A stretch of 64,000 nucleotides of DNA from contig NZ_CP134398.1 of NCBI RefSeq assembly GCF_002968335.2, positions 310,001 through 374,000 on the forward strand, given 5' to 3'. Source of the stretch: Mycobacterium sp. ITM-2016-00316 (GTDB lineage Bacteria; Actinomycetota; Actinomycetes; Mycobacteriales; Mycobacteriaceae). The position numbers and the translations under genes were made by a program. Shown one piece after another: positions 42,981-52,345 of the stretch (position 1 is the stretch's first letter; every line of letters begins with the position of its first letter). The notes under the pieces were generated by a model, which was given only the letters and a program-made list of their open reading frames with translations, searched no databases and was not told the origin of the DNA.

Positions 42981-44585
42981 ATGACCACAGAACACACGGC
43001 AAAGAAGACCGACGTCGACGATGCCCTGATGGGGGGATCGACCTACCGCAGTCTCGGAGAACAGCGGCTCAGCCCGGGCGAGGAGCGCTTCGAGAAGGGG
43101 CGGCGCACGGTCGGCCTGTTCCTCGCGCCGGTGGTGGCCATCGTCTTCCTCGTGCTGCCCATGGGCATCCCGCCCCAGCAGCAGACACTGGCGGGGGTAC
43201 TGCTGGGCGTCATCGTGCTCTGGGTGACCGAGGCCGTCCCCATCCCGATCGGCGGACTGCTGGGCGTCGCCGTCATCGTCTTCCTGGGCGTCGCGCCGGC
43301 CGACGACGTGCTCGGGCCGTTCGGTTCATCGACGGTCTTCACCTTCATCGGTGCGTTCATCCTCGCCCAGGCGATGCTCAAGCACGGACTGGCTCGTCGG
43401 TTTGCCTTCCGGATCCTCGCGCTTCCCCGGGTGGGGCAGTCGACCACCGGTGTGATCATCGCGTTCGGCGCCATCACCTGTCTGCTGTCGGCGTTCGTGT
43501 CCAACACCGCGACGGTCGCGATGCTGCTGCCCACCGCGATCGGGATCCTCGGCGTCATCGCGAAAATCCTGCAGGTGCAGGGGAAAGTCGCGGACGACTT
43601 CGACCCGCTGCGGCTGAAGGTCGGCGCCGCGCTGATGCTCATGCTCGCCTACTCGGCCAGTGTCGGTGGGCTCCTGACCCCCGTCGGAAGTCCGCCCAAC
43701 CTGATCGGTCGCGGACTCATCGAAGAGGCCACCGGCGAGAAGATCAGTTTCGGGCAGTGGATGGTCATGGCCGCACCCATCTGCCTGGCGATGTTCCTGG
43801 TGCTGGCGATCGTGTTGATCTCGCTGAACAAGCCCGAGCTCAAACGGATCGAGGGGGTGTCGGAGTACATCGCCGAACAACGCGCCGAGATGGGGAATCT
43901 GACCCGGGCCGAGAAGAACACGTTGGTCGCGTTCGGTGTGACGGTGTCGCTGTGGATCCTGCCCGGTGTCTTCGCGCTGGTCTTCGGCAACGATTCCGAC
44001 GTGTACACCGCCGTCAGCGACCGCCTGGACGAGGGAACGGTCGCGGTGTTCGGTGCGGCGCTGCTTTTCCTGCTCCCCACCGACTGGCAGCAGCGCGAGT
44101 TCACGCTGCGGTGGAAGGATGCCGCGGCCATCGACTGGGGCACGATCGTATTGTTCGGCACCGGCATCATCTTCGGGTCGCTGCTGGCCGACACCGGGCT
44201 CGCCGAGACCATCGGTAATTCGGTGGCCGATTCGCTGGGGCTCACCAGCGTCGTGGCCATCACGATCTTCGCGGTGCTGCTGGCCATCGTGGTCTCCGAG
44301 ACGACCAGCAACACCGCCTCCGCCGCGGTCGTGGTGCCGATCATCATCCCGATCGCGGTCGCCGCCGGCGTCAACCCCTTCGTGCCCGCGCTGGCCGCCA
44401 CCTTCGCGGCGTCCTTCGGGTTCATGCTGCCGGTCTCCACCCCGCAGAACGCGATCGTCTACGGGTCCGGAGCGGTGCCCATCACGACGATGATCCGGTC
44501 CGGGGTGACCTTCGACATCGCCGGAGCGATCCTCATCGTGCTGCTCCTGCCGGCGATGGTCGCGGTGCTGGGACTCGGCGCATGA
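42981..44585 (+). CDS. DASS/SLC13-family dicarboxylate transporter
   Basis: A 534-residue membrane protein with about twelve hydrophobic segments after a polar start of 40 residues. The signature pairs of the family are both present: CLLSAFVSNTATVAMLLPTA and VVSETTSNTASAAVVVPII (the two SNT motifs that bind Na+ and substrate). Members co-transport succinate, malate or tartrate with sodium. Its end overlaps the next gene start by ATGA (44582-44585), so both are one operon. Confidence 0.92.
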   Translation: MTTEHTAKKTDVDDALMGGSTYRSLGEQRLSPGEERFEKGRRTVGLFLAPVVAIVFLVLPMGIPPQQQTLAGVLLGVIVLWVTEAVPIPIGGLLGVAVIVFLGVAPADDVLGPFGSSTVFTFIGAFILAQAMLKHGLARRFAFRILALPRVGQSTTGVIIAFGAITCLLSAFVSNTATVAMLLPTAIGILGVIAKILQVQGKVADDFDPLRLKVGAALMLMLAYSASVGGLLTPVGSPPNLIGRGLIEEATGEKISFGQWMVMAAPICLAMFLVLAIVLISLNKPELKRIEGVSEYIAEQRAEMGNLTRAEKNTLVAFGVTVSLWILPGVFALVFGNDSDVYTAVSDRLDEGTVAVFGAALLFLLPTDWQQREFTLRWKDAAAIDWGTIVLFGTGIIFGSLLADTGLAETIGNSVADSLGLTSVVAITIFAVLLAIVVSETTSNTASAAVVVPIIIPIAVAAGVNPFVPALAATFAASFGFMLPVSTPQNAIVYGSGAVPITTMIRSGVTFDIAGAILIVLLLPAMVAVLGLGA

Positions 44586-45634
44586 GCGCGCAGCGCATCG
44601 CGGTCATCCCGGGTGACGGCATCGGTGTCGAGGTGGTCGATGCTGCCCGCGCCGTGCTGGACGCGGTCTGCGCGCGGCACGGGATCACGTTGAGCTATCA
44701 GGGGTTCGACTGGTCCTGTCAACGCTTCGAGCGCGAGGGCACGATGATGCCCGACGACGGTATCGAGACACTGCGCGAGTTCGACGCGATCTTCCTGGGC
44801 GCGGTCGGCTGGGCCGGGGTGCCCGACCATGTCTCGCTGTGGGGCTTGCTGATCCCGATCCGCCGGGCCTTTCGGCAGTACGTCAACCTGCGGCCGATCA
44901 AGGTCTTCGCCGGGGTGCGGAGCCCATTGCGCGACGCCGACGACGTCGACTTCGTCGTCGTCCGGGAAAACGTCGAGGGGGAGTACAGCGAGGTCGGTGG
45001 CCGGCTGAACCGCGGATTCCCCGACGAAATGGCCGTCCAGGAATCGGTGTTCACCCGGGTCGGGGTCAGCCGGATCGCGGACTTCGCGTTCGAGCTCGCC
45101 ATGTCGCGTGGCAAGTACGTCACGTCGGCGACGAAGTCGAACGGCATCGTGCACACCCTGCCGTTCTGGGACGAGGTCGTCGCCGAACGTGCGGCGCACT
45201 ACCCCGAGGTGCGCCTGGACAGCGAGCACATTGACGCGTTGGCGGCGAAGTTCGTGTTGCAGCCGCAGCGTTTCGATGTGGTGGTGGCGTCGAACCTGTT
45301 CGGCGACATCCTCTCCGACCTGGCCGCCGCTGTGGCGGGCTCGATCGGCATAGCACCCTCGGCCAACCTGGATCCGACGAAGGAGAACCCGTCGATGTTC
45401 GAGCCCGTACACGGATCCGCGCCTGATATCGCCGGACGGGGTATCGCCAACCCGGTCGGCGCGGTCTGGTCGGCCGCGCTGATGCTCGACCATCTCGGTC
45501 ACCCCGGCGCGGCCGAGGATGTGATGACCGCCGTGACCACCACCCTCGCCGACCCGACCACCCGCACCGGCGATCTCGGGGGGACGGCGTCGACCGCCGA
45601 GGTGACCGCGGCGCTCATCGCCGCGCTGCCGTGA
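44582..45634 (+). CDS. Tartrate/D-malate dehydrogenase (isopropylmalate-dehydrogenase fold)
   Basis: A 350-residue decarboxylating dehydrogenase. Segments are IAVIPGDGIGVEVVDAAR, VRENVEGEYSEVG, the Lys/Asn of SATKSNGIVHTLPFWDEV, VVVASNLFGDILSDLAA (metal-binding Asp) and FEPVHGSAPDIAGRGIANPV (NAD site). The VRENVEGEYSEVGG form matches tartrate dehydrogenase/D-malate dehydrogenase (TtuC/DmlA) rather than LeuB. With the coupled dicarboxylate transporter it makes a complete uptake and oxidation unit. Confidence 0.9.
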   Translation: MSAQRIAVIPGDGIGVEVVDAARAVLDAVCARHGITLSYQGFDWSCQRFEREGTMMPDDGIETLREFDAIFLGAVGWAGVPDHVSLWGLLIPIRRAFRQYVNLRPIKVFAGVRSPLRDADDVDFVVVRENVEGEYSEVGGRLNRGFPDEMAVQESVFTRVGVSRIADFAFELAMSRGKYVTSATKSNGIVHTLPFWDEVVAERAAHYPEVRLDSEHIDALAAKFVLQPQRFDVVVASNLFGDILSDLAAAVAGSIGIAPSANLDPTKENPSMFEPVHGSAPDIAGRGIANPVGAVWSAALMLDHLGHPGAAEDVMTAVTTTLADPTTRTGDLGGTASTAEVTAALIAALP

Positions 45635-45641
45635 CGTTGCC

Positions 45642-46484
45642 CTACTTGAGCATGCTCCCGGCGTCCACGGTCACGGGAAGGCCTGTCACGTAGCGAGATT
45701 CATCGGATGCCAGGAACAACACGGCATTGCTGATATCGACGGGCTCGACCCAGCCGACCGGCAGGACGTGCATGAACTGCGCTGCGACGGCGAGATCGTC
45801 GGGGCCCGGGTTCTCCAGATCGGGGCGGAACAGCTTCATCGTTCCTTCGTTCATGAACATGGGCGTATTCACGTTGGTGGGACAGACGGCGTTGACGCGG
45901 ATGGAATGCTGGCCGAGTTCCACGGCGAAGGTACGCATGAGGCCGATGACACCGTGCTTGGCGGCGATGTAGTGCCCGGTGTGGGGGTAGGCCTTGAGAC
46001 CACCGACCGAGCTGGTCAGCACGATCGAGCCACCGTGGCCGCCGGAGATCAGATGCGGGACGGCGGCTTTGACCGACTTCCACACCCCGGAGAGGTTGAC
46101 GCCGATCATATCGTCCCAGTCGGCTTCGCTGGTCTTGTCCAGCGTCTGCCCGCCGTTGCCGATGCCGGCGTTGGCGACGATGATGTCGAGGCGGCCCAAC
46201 TGTTCCACTCCGCTGTCCACCGCCGCCTGCAGGGCATCGAAGTCGCGGACGTCGACCTGGGCGGTGACGATCCGGCGATTCAGGCCCTTCACCAGGTCGG
46301 CGGTCTGCGCCAGATCGTCGGGGGTCGATGGTGCGATCTGGCTGTCGGCGCTGATCGGGCCGCAGACATCCACCGCGATGATGTCGGCGCCTTCCTCGGC
46401 CAGTCGCACCGCGTGACTGCGTCCCTGCCCGCGTGCGGCGCCGGTGATGAAGGCGACTTTGCCCTCGACTCGACCTGTACCCAT
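45642..46484 (-). CDS. Mycofactocin-coupled SDR-family oxidoreductase
   Basis: A 280-residue dehydrogenase. The start VEGKVAFITGAARGQGRSH and AVRLAEEGADIIAVDVC is the pattern of SDRs with tightly bound NAD that pass electrons to mycofactocin. The active site is VLTSSVGGLKAYPHTGHYIA with Tyr-Ile-Ala-Ala-Lys. The insert after strand 2 (SADSQIAPSTPDDLAQT) is typical of this group. Operator-like palindromes lie directly upstream (46509-46535). It faces away from the ferredoxin-P450 operon, suggesting joint control. Confidence 0.88.
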   Translation of the reverse strand: MGTGRVEGKVAFITGAARGQGRSHAVRLAEEGADIIAVDVCGPISADSQIAPSTPDDLAQTADLVKGLNRRIVTAQVDVRDFDALQAAVDSGVEQLGRLDIIVANAGIGNGGQTLDKTSEADWDDMIGVNLSGVWKSVKAAVPHLISGGHGGSIVLTSSVGGLKAYPHTGHYIAAKHGVIGLMRTFAVELGQHSIRVNAVCPTNVNTPMFMNEGTMKLFRPDLENPGPDDLAVAAQFMHVLPVGWVEPVDISNAVLFLASDESRYVTGLPVTVDAGSMLK

Positions 46485-46508
46485 GTGGCCACCTCGATTC
46501 TGTTCGGC

Positions 46509-46535
46509 CGATCGATCAGTTTTATCGATCGATCA
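46509..46535. promoter_or_regulatory. TetR-type operator, GATCGATC repeats
   Basis: Two near-copies of the palindrome TGATCGATCGATCA lie side by side: CGATCGATCA at 46509-46518 and TTATCGATCGATCA at 46522-46535 (one mismatch). They are 25-50 bp upstream of the SDR start at 46484. The same palindrome occurs upstream of the ferredoxin gene and of the TetR gene at 54437. Confidence 0.6.
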
Positions 46536-46642
46536 GGAACACTGGCATCGATCTGGAAGAGTGTCAACCGGCGCACGATGAGAGTCGATTCAGGCGTTGA
46601 CCGACCGTTGTGCTCCGTGATAAGCATGGCGCACTAGTTGAC

Positions 46643-46656
46643 TGATCGATCGATCA
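46643..46656. promoter_or_regulatory. TetR-type operator TGATCGATCGATCA
   Basis: A perfect 14-bp palindrome sits just before the ferredoxin-P450 operon, and very near its possible ATG at 46660. It is the cleanest copy of the motif found at three places in this cluster. Binding here should block transcription or translation start of the operon. Confidence 0.65.
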
Positions 46657-46692
46657 AGGATGGTGGATCCCGGTGCAGGCAGGTGGCAGGAC

Positions 46693-46917
46693 GTGACGGG
46701 GCGGAAACAACTATGGGTCGACCCGCGGCTGTGCGAGGGGCATGCGCTCTGCCTCGAATCGGCTCCCGAGGTCTTCGATCTCTCCGATGATGATGTCGCC
46801 GAATGCGTCCGACAGCCCGCCGACGAACTGTGGGAGCAGGTCACCGCAGCCATCGACGCCTGCCCACGCGGGGCGATCAGCCTCATCGACGACCCGAAAG
46901 GACAACCCGTCCCATGA
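46693..46917 (+). CDS. Ferredoxin of the P450 partner type
   Basis: About 74 residues from GTG 46693. ATG 46660 is an alternative. The small ferredoxin has LWVDPRLCEGHALCLESAPE and later AIDACPRGAISL. This gives the Cys pattern C-x5-C...CP typical of 3Fe-4S or 4Fe-4S ferredoxins that feed P450s (the middle Cys position is His-Ala, in keeping with a 3Fe-4S type). The stop overlaps the P450 start by ATGA. Confidence 0.88.
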   Translation: MTGRKQLWVDPRLCEGHALCLESAPEVFDLSDDDVAECVRQPADELWEQVTAAIDACPRGAISLIDDPKGQPVP

Positions 46918-48194
46918 CCGATCTCGCAACCGTCAACTTCTTCGCCGACCCGGACGTCAGCCAGAACCCCTACGAATATTGGGATTATCTGCGTGAGCAA
47001 GGCCCGGTGACCCGCGAGCCGCACTTCGGTGTCTACGCAGTGACGGGCTATCAGGAAGTGATGGCGGCGTTCAAGGACCACGAATCGTTCTCGGCGGTCA
47101 ATGCCATCGGCGGCCCGTTCCCGCCGCTACCGTTCACACCCGAGGGTGACGACATCAGTGAACAGATCGAGGCGCACCGGCACCTGTTTCCGATCTATGA
47201 GCACATGGTGGTCATGGACCCGCCGGCTCACGAGAAGGCGCGCTCACTGCTGAGCAAGCTGCTCACGCCCCGGCGGCTCAAAGAGAACGAAGAGTACATG
47301 TGGAAGTTGGTGGACAGCTCCATCGACGCCATCATCGACAAGGGTCGGTGCGAGTTCCTCACCGAGTACGCCAAGCCGTTCGCCACGTCGGCGATCATCG
47401 ACCTGCTCGGGGTGCCCGCCGAGGACCGTCCCGAGTTCCTCGCCGCACTCGGCGCCGAACGCCCCGAAGGTAATCGGGTGGGCGCGCTCGACGGCGAGCC
47501 GGTGGGTCTGGACCCGCTGCAATACCTCGACGACAAGTTCGTCGGGTACCTCGCCGAACGCCGCCGGGCGCCGCAGGATGACGTGCTGTCGGGAATGGCC
47601 ACCGCGGTCTACCCGGACGGGTCGACGCCGGAACTGATCGAGGTGGCCAAACCGGCGACGTTCCTGTTCGCCGCCGGCCAGGAGACCGTGACCAAGCTGC
47701 TCAGCGCCGCGGTGCAGACCCTCGGCGACCGGCCGGAGTACCAGAAGATGCTTCGTGAGAACCCGGGGGGAATCCCGACATTCATCGAGGAAGCGCTGCG
47801 GATGCATTCCCCGACCAAGATCGACTTCCGGCTGGTCCGCAAGACCACCACGCTCGGTGGTGTGCACCTGCCGGCCGGCACCATCGTCATGCTCTGCCTG
47901 GGTGCGGCCAACCGGGACCCCCGGAAGTTCGAGGACCCGCACGAGTTCCGGCCCGACCGCAAGAACGTGCGTGAGCACATCGCGTTCGGCCGGGGAATCC
48001 ACACCTGCGCCGGCGCCCCGCTGGCTCGGGTGGAGGGCCAGATCACCGTGCGCCGAATGTTGGACCGCATGAGCGACATCCGCATCGACGAATCGGTGCA
48101 CGGCCCGGCGGACCGGCGCGACTACACCTACGAACCCACCTTTTTGCTGCGGGGCCTGACGCAGTTGCGCATCGAGTACACACCGTCGGCCTGA
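46914..48194 (+). CDS. Cytochrome P450
   Basis: A 426-residue soluble monooxygenase. The I-helix motif is FLFAAGQETVTKLL, the K-helix ExxR is IEEALRMHSP, the PERF-like part is FRPDRKN, and the haem loop is AFGRGIHTCAGAPLAR with ligand Cys365. The oxygen-activation Thr is present in GQET. Electrons come from the coupled ferredoxin. Downstream aldehyde dehydrogenase suggests oxidation of an alcohol or methyl group and on to the acid. The CYP family was not assigned. Confidence 0.93.
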   Translation: MTDLATVNFFADPDVSQNPYEYWDYLREQGPVTREPHFGVYAVTGYQEVMAAFKDHESFSAVNAIGGPFPPLPFTPEGDDISEQIEAHRHLFPIYEHMVVMDPPAHEKARSLLSKLLTPRRLKENEEYMWKLVDSSIDAIIDKGRCEFLTEYAKPFATSAIIDLLGVPAEDRPEFLAALGAERPEGNRVGALDGEPVGLDPLQYLDDKFVGYLAERRRAPQDDVLSGMATAVYPDGSTPELIEVAKPATFLFAAGQETVTKLLSAAVQTLGDRPEYQKMLRENPGGIPTFIEEALRMHSPTKIDFRLVRKTTTLGGVHLPAGTIVMLCLGAANRDPRKFEDPHEFRPDRKNVREHIAFGRGIHTCAGAPLARVEGQITVRRMLDRMSDIRIDESVHGPADRRDYTYEPTFLLRGLTQLRIEYTPSA

Positions 48195-48226
48195 CGAGCA
48201 CGCCGCACACGAGGAGAGGGCCACGA

Positions 48227-49681
48227 ATGACGTTGCAGGCAGTGCTCGACGAGCTACGCGAGCGACCGGGCGCGGGGGATCTGATCCCTGTGATCGACCC
48301 GGCCACCGAGGAGCAGATCGCCGAGTTCACCGACGGAGGCGCCGCGGCCGTGGACGACGCCGTCGCACGGGCCCGGGCGTCATTCGAAGCGGAAGTGTGG
48401 CGGGGCAAGCCGGGTAACGAGCGTGCCAAGGTGATGTGGCGGATCGCGGACCTGATCGACGAGCATGCCGAGGACCTCGCGCAGATCGACTCGCTGAACA
48501 CCGGCATGCCCTACAACCAGGCGCACATGATCATGGCCACGGGTGCCGACATCTTCCGGTACTACGCCGGATGGTGCACCAAGGTCAACGGGATAGCGCA
48601 CGATATCCAGATGACCGGTGGTATCACCGGCGCCCACTCGACGATGCACGGCTACACCCTCAAGGAACCCTACGGCGTCGTCGGGCTCATATTTCCCTGG
48701 AACGGACCGGTTTTCAACGCATGCACCAAACTGGCTCCCGCCCTGGCGGCCGGGTGCAGCAGCGTGGTCAAACCGGCCGAGGAGACGCCGCTGTCGGCAC
48801 TGCTGCTGATGCGGATCCTCGGTGCGGCGGGAGTGCCCGACGGTGTGGTGAACCTGGTGACGGGTTACGGGCACACCGCCGGTGCGGCACTGACCGAGCA
48901 CCCCGACGTCGAGAAGATCGCCTTCACCGGATCGACCGAGATCGGCAAGCGCATCGTCGCCGCGTCGACGGGCAACCTCAAGCGCGTCACCTTGGAACTG
49001 GGCGGCAAATCGCCGGTACTCATCTATGACGACGCCGATTTGAACATGGCGATCACCATGGCGGCGATGGGAATTTTCATCCACTCCGGGCAGGGGTGTA
49101 TCTCGGGCTCCCGCGTTTTCGTGCAACGGGGTGTGTACGAACAGGTGGTGGAAGGGATTGCGGGCATAGCGAATTCGCTGCAGCTCGGCGGACCCAAGGA
49201 CGAGAATGCGCTCATCGGCCCCCTGATCAGTGGCAAGCAGCTCAATCGGGTCATGGGATTCATCGACGAGGGTAAGCGGGACGGTGTCGAGATCGTCACG
49301 GGCGGTCACCGGTTGGACCGACGGGGATACTTCGTGCACCCCACCGTCCTGGCCGGCGTTGATCCGCAGATGCGGCTCTATCAGGAAGAGATCTTCGGGC
49401 CCGTCGTCACCGTCCTGCCGTTCGACGATGACGACGAGGCAGTGGCGCTGGCCAACAACTCCGACTACGGGCTGGCCGCGACCGTGTGGACACGGGAGAT
49501 CGGCCGTGCCCATCGGCTGGCAAAGAGGTTGCAGTCCGGAACGGTGTCACTCAATTGCCAGATGGTCTTCGATCCCGCCATGCCCTTCGGCGGGTACAAG
49601 CAGTCCGGGTGGGGTTATGAATGGGGCCGGGAAGGGATCGAGAGCTATCTGCACACCAAAGCCGTCTACACCCAGTTGTAG
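48227..49681 (+). CDS. Aldehyde dehydrogenase (NAD+ dependent)
   Basis: A 484-residue enzyme from ATG 48227 with GAGGAGAGGG upstream. The general base is Glu257 in VTLELGGKSPVLI and the nucleophile Cys291 in HSGQGCISGSR. The NAD fold has FPWNGPVFNACTKLAPALAA and FTGSTEIGKRI. It follows the P450 by 32 bp and precedes an esterase gene, all in the same direction. Confidence 0.93.
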   Translation: MTLQAVLDELRERPGAGDLIPVIDPATEEQIAEFTDGGAAAVDDAVARARASFEAEVWRGKPGNERAKVMWRIADLIDEHAEDLAQIDSLNTGMPYNQAHMIMATGADIFRYYAGWCTKVNGIAHDIQMTGGITGAHSTMHGYTLKEPYGVVGLIFPWNGPVFNACTKLAPALAAGCSSVVKPAEETPLSALLLMRILGAAGVPDGVVNLVTGYGHTAGAALTEHPDVEKIAFTGSTEIGKRIVAASTGNLKRVTLELGGKSPVLIYDDADLNMAITMAAMGIFIHSGQGCISGSRVFVQRGVYEQVVEGIAGIANSLQLGGPKDENALIGPLISGKQLNRVMGFIDEGKRDGVEIVTGGHRLDRRGYFVHPTVLAGVDPQMRLYQEEIFGPVVTVLPFDDDDEAVALANNSDYGLAATVWTREIGRAHRLAKRLQSGTVSLNCQMVFDPAMPFGGYKQSGWGYEWGREGIESYLHTKAVYTQL

Positions 49682-49687
49682 TGCGCT

Positions 49688-50593
49688 GTGTTGATGCTGC
49701 GCGGCGCCGAGGAGGAATTTCACCCCGAACTCAGGCGGTACGCCAGGATGCTGCCCCGGACACTGGTGACGCCGTTGACGTTGCCGGTGTTCCAGCGGCT
49801 TCCCCCCATCCGGGTGCACCGACCTCCGCCCGGCGTGAGCACCGCGGTGATGGGCTCCGGTGTGACAGTGCGGGTGTTCCGGCCGCCATACGGCGACAAC
49901 GGCAGCGCGCTGCTGTGGATTCACGGTGGCGGTTTCATGCTCGGTGACGCGCGGATGGACGACGCCTTGTGCGCCCGCCTGGCCGCCGAGACCGAGGCGA
50001 CGGTGGCGGCGGTCGATTATCGGTTGGCTCCGGCCCACCCCTATCCGGCCGCTCTCGACGACTGCTACGAGGCGTTGGTCTGGCTGTCGGATCACCCCGA
50101 TGTGGACCCGGTGAGACTGGCGGTGGGCGGTGCCAGCGCGGGCGGAGGGCTTGCCGCTGCACTGGCGCTACTGGCCCGGGATCGTGGCGAGATCAGCTTG
50201 GCCGCACAACTTCTCGTGTACCCGATGCTGGATGACCGGACCGGCCTGCACGCAGATCCGCATCGCGCGGCGCGCCGGCTCTGGAACGCGACGAGTAACC
50301 GGCTGGCATGGTCTGCCTACCTCGGCGGCGTCGCCGCAGACACGGTGGCGCCGGCGCGGCGCGGTGATCTGAGCGGGCTGGCGCCGGCCTGGATCGGCGT
50401 GGGCACCCTCGATGTGCTCCACGACGAGGCGGTGCGCTACGGCGAGCGGCTGAGGGCCTCGGGTGTATGCGCCCAGGTGTGCACCGTGCCGGGGGCCTTC
50501 CACGGGTTCGACGCTGTCGCACCGAAGGCCCGTGTCGCCCGCAAGTTCGTTCACGCTCAGCGCATCTGGTTGCGCGAGCGGTTGGCGGTGTAG
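49688..50593 (+). CDS. HSL-family alpha/beta-hydrolase (esterase)
   Basis: About 301 residues from GTG 49688 (ATG 49694 is two codons on). The oxyanion motif LLWIHGGGFMLGDAR, nucleophile AVGGASAGGGLAAA, acid in GTLDVLHDEAVRYG and His in PGAFHGFDAV give the hormone-sensitive-lipase type triad. It begins 6 bp after the aldehyde dehydrogenase stop, so it is part of the same transcript. The substrate is probably a short-chain ester or lactone. Confidence 0.9.
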   Translation: MLMLRGAEEEFHPELRRYARMLPRTLVTPLTLPVFQRLPPIRVHRPPPGVSTAVMGSGVTVRVFRPPYGDNGSALLWIHGGGFMLGDARMDDALCARLAAETEATVAAVDYRLAPAHPYPAALDDCYEALVWLSDHPDVDPVRLAVGGASAGGGLAAALALLARDRGEISLAAQLLVYPMLDDRTGLHADPHRAARRLWNATSNRLAWSAYLGGVAADTVAPARRGDLSGLAPAWIGVGTLDVLHDEAVRYGERLRASGVCAQVCTVPGAFHGFDAVAPKARVARKFVHAQRIWLRERLAV

Positions 50594-50627
50594 TCGCGCC
50601 GAAGCGCTGCGCATGCGTCGCGCCGGA

Positions 50628-51251
50628 TCATGTGCGCTGCGCGCGGATGTAGGTGTTGAGCACGTCGACCAGTGTTCTTCGATCCCTGCTGGTGTCGAGT
50701 GGCTGCGGGGAAACCATCTGGGCGAGCACTATTCCCCGTAGTGTCGCCCAGATGAGGTTTCCGATCTCGGTGGCCTGCGGCGCGTCGAGGTCTTCGCCGA
50801 GATGCCGGCCGAGTTCGGTGAATTGGCGCATGGTGTCGGACAGTTGAGCGTTGACCGCACTGTCGCGCGCCGCGCGGGTGGAGATGAGGATTTCGAGCGC
50901 GGCCATGGAGGTGGGGCTGGAGAAGGCCCGCCACAGCGCGTCGACGACGACCTCGGTGCGGTGCTCGGTGGGCAGGTTTGCGGTTTCGTGGCGCAACCTT
51001 TCGAGTGCCTCGGTGAGTTCGGTGATGCCCTGGTCGACCACCGCCATGAGTAGTCCACCGAGGTCGCCGAAGTGGTACTGCACCACCCCCCAGGTGAGGC
51101 CCGCGCGCTCGGTGATGCGCCGCACGCTCGGTGCGGCGAAGCCTTCGTCGAGGATGTAGCGCACCGTTTCGTCGATGACGGCTCGGCGGGTGCGCTCGGC
51201 GCGTTCCTGGTTGCCACCGGGCGGTCGCCGGGGCGCTGGAGAGCCTGCCAT
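50628..51251 (-). CDS. TetR-family transcriptional regulator
   Basis: A 207-residue regulator from ATG 51251. The helix-turn-helix lies in RRAVIDETVRYILDEGFAAP, then VRRITERAGLTWGVVQYHFG and the helix 4 segment DLGGLLMAVVDQGI. The C-terminal domain is helical with no recognised ligand. It converges on the esterase gene and lies 11 bp after the DapB-like gene at 51262, in the same direction. Confidence 0.88.
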   Translation of the reverse strand: MAGSPAPRRPPGGNQERAERTRRAVIDETVRYILDEGFAAPSVRRITERAGLTWGVVQYHFGDLGGLLMAVVDQGITELTEALERLRHETANLPTEHRTEVVVDALWRAFSSPTSMAALEILISTRAARDSAVNAQLSDTMRQFTELGRHLGEDLDAPQATEIGNLIWATLRGIVLAQMVSPQPLDTSRDRRTLVDVLNTYIRAQRT

Positions 51252-51261
51252 GGGCCCTATG

Positions 51262-52335
51262 TCACCACATCGTGCCCGGTAGATGGTCGAGGGGGCGCAG
51301 CTCGTGGGCGGCGAGGATACCGGCGGGGGCGCGGCACACCGCATCGATGACGTTGACCGCGCGGGCAGCGGTGGCGACGACACCGCCGATGTTGTGGTCG
51401 ACTCCGGACCCGCCGACATGGGTGTCGATCCGGATGCCGGGATCACCCTCGACGGTGACGCGGTGTACGCCCGGTCTACCGTCCGGGGGATAGGCCCATT
51501 CCGGTGCATCGGCCGCTGTCAGTCGGTTGACATGCTCCATGGTGATGATGACCTCGCCGTCGCGCAGGCCTTCGACACCGAACCGGACCGCGGCCACCCG
51601 GCCGGGCGCGACGTCCATCATCGTGGTGGAGATCGGTACCGCAGTGACCCATTTTTCGTGCCGTTCGCGTACTTCGTCGAGTGTCACGCCGAGGTCGCGG
51701 GCCAGGCTGCGCACCTGGATCCCCCACATCGACGCCAGTACGCCGGGCGCGAAAAGGATCGGTTCGTGTTCGGGCTCGGTGCCGAAACCGAAGCTCACAC
51801 CGGTGAATTCGGCGTCATCGTAGCTGCCGTACTCGCAGATTTCCTGCACGGTGATTGCGGTGGCCCGCCCGGCAAGGCTCAATGCCGCATACACCAGGGT
51901 GTCCCCGGAGAAGCCCGGATCGATACCGTTGACGTAGAGTGTCGAGTTGCCCTCCCGGCACGCCTGCTGCAGTGGTGCACGCAGCCATTCGTCGGTGAAC
52001 TCTGGTGCGACCAGCCAGACGAAGGAGGTGCCGACGACGTTCGTCCCGGCACTCAGGAAGCGGATCAGATCGGCCATGGCCTCGTGTGGGCGTGTCTCCG
52101 CTTGAGAGGTGTAGACGACGCAGTCGGCCTGCAGCGCAACGAGTTCGTCGATGTCGGATGTCGCGATCACTCCGGTGGGCGTGGTGATGCCGCAGAGATC
52201 TGCGGCATCGAGCCCGACTTTGTCCGGCGATGCGGCGTGCACCCCGACGAGTTCGAGATCCGGGCGCCCGATGATCGTCCGGAGCGCGTGGATTCCGACG
52301 TTACCGGTGGAGAATTGAATGACGCGGCGGGTCAA
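51262..52335 (-). CDS. DapB-like NAD(P)H-dependent oxidoreductase
   Basis: About 357 residues from TTG 52335 with AGGAA upstream. The dinucleotide fold is VIQFSTGNVGIHALRTII, then LELVGVHAASPDKVG and DCVVYTS, as in dihydrodipicolinate reductase. The C-terminal domain (VNGIDPGFSGDTLVYAALSL, EICEYGSYDDAEFTGVSFG) is the DAP_DH_C-like part. Such mycobacterial proteins are named after amine dehydrogenases, but their substrates are unknown. It follows the SDR gene by 10 bp. A paralogue lies at 53363. Confidence 0.8.
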   Translation of the reverse strand: MTRRVIQFSTGNVGIHALRTIIGRPDLELVGVHAASPDKVGLDAADLCGITTPTGVIATSDIDELVALQADCVVYTSQAETRPHEAMADLIRFLSAGTNVVGTSFVWLVAPEFTDEWLRAPLQQACREGNSTLYVNGIDPGFSGDTLVYAALSLAGRATAITVQEICEYGSYDDAEFTGVSFGFGTEPEHEPILFAPGVLASMWGIQVRSLARDLGVTLDEVRERHEKWVTAVPISTTMMDVAPGRVAAVRFGVEGLRDGEVIITMEHVNRLTAADAPEWAYPPDGRPGVHRVTVEGDPGIRIDTHVGGSGVDHNIGGVVATAARAVNVIDAVCRAPAGILAAHELRPLDHLPGTMW

Positions 52336-52345
52336 TGTCTTTCCT

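Noticed and set aside
46643..46656. GATC repeats as DNA-methylation signals
   Set aside because: Palindromic symmetry and promoter position at three related genes fit an operator better. Dam methylation is not typical of mycobacteria.
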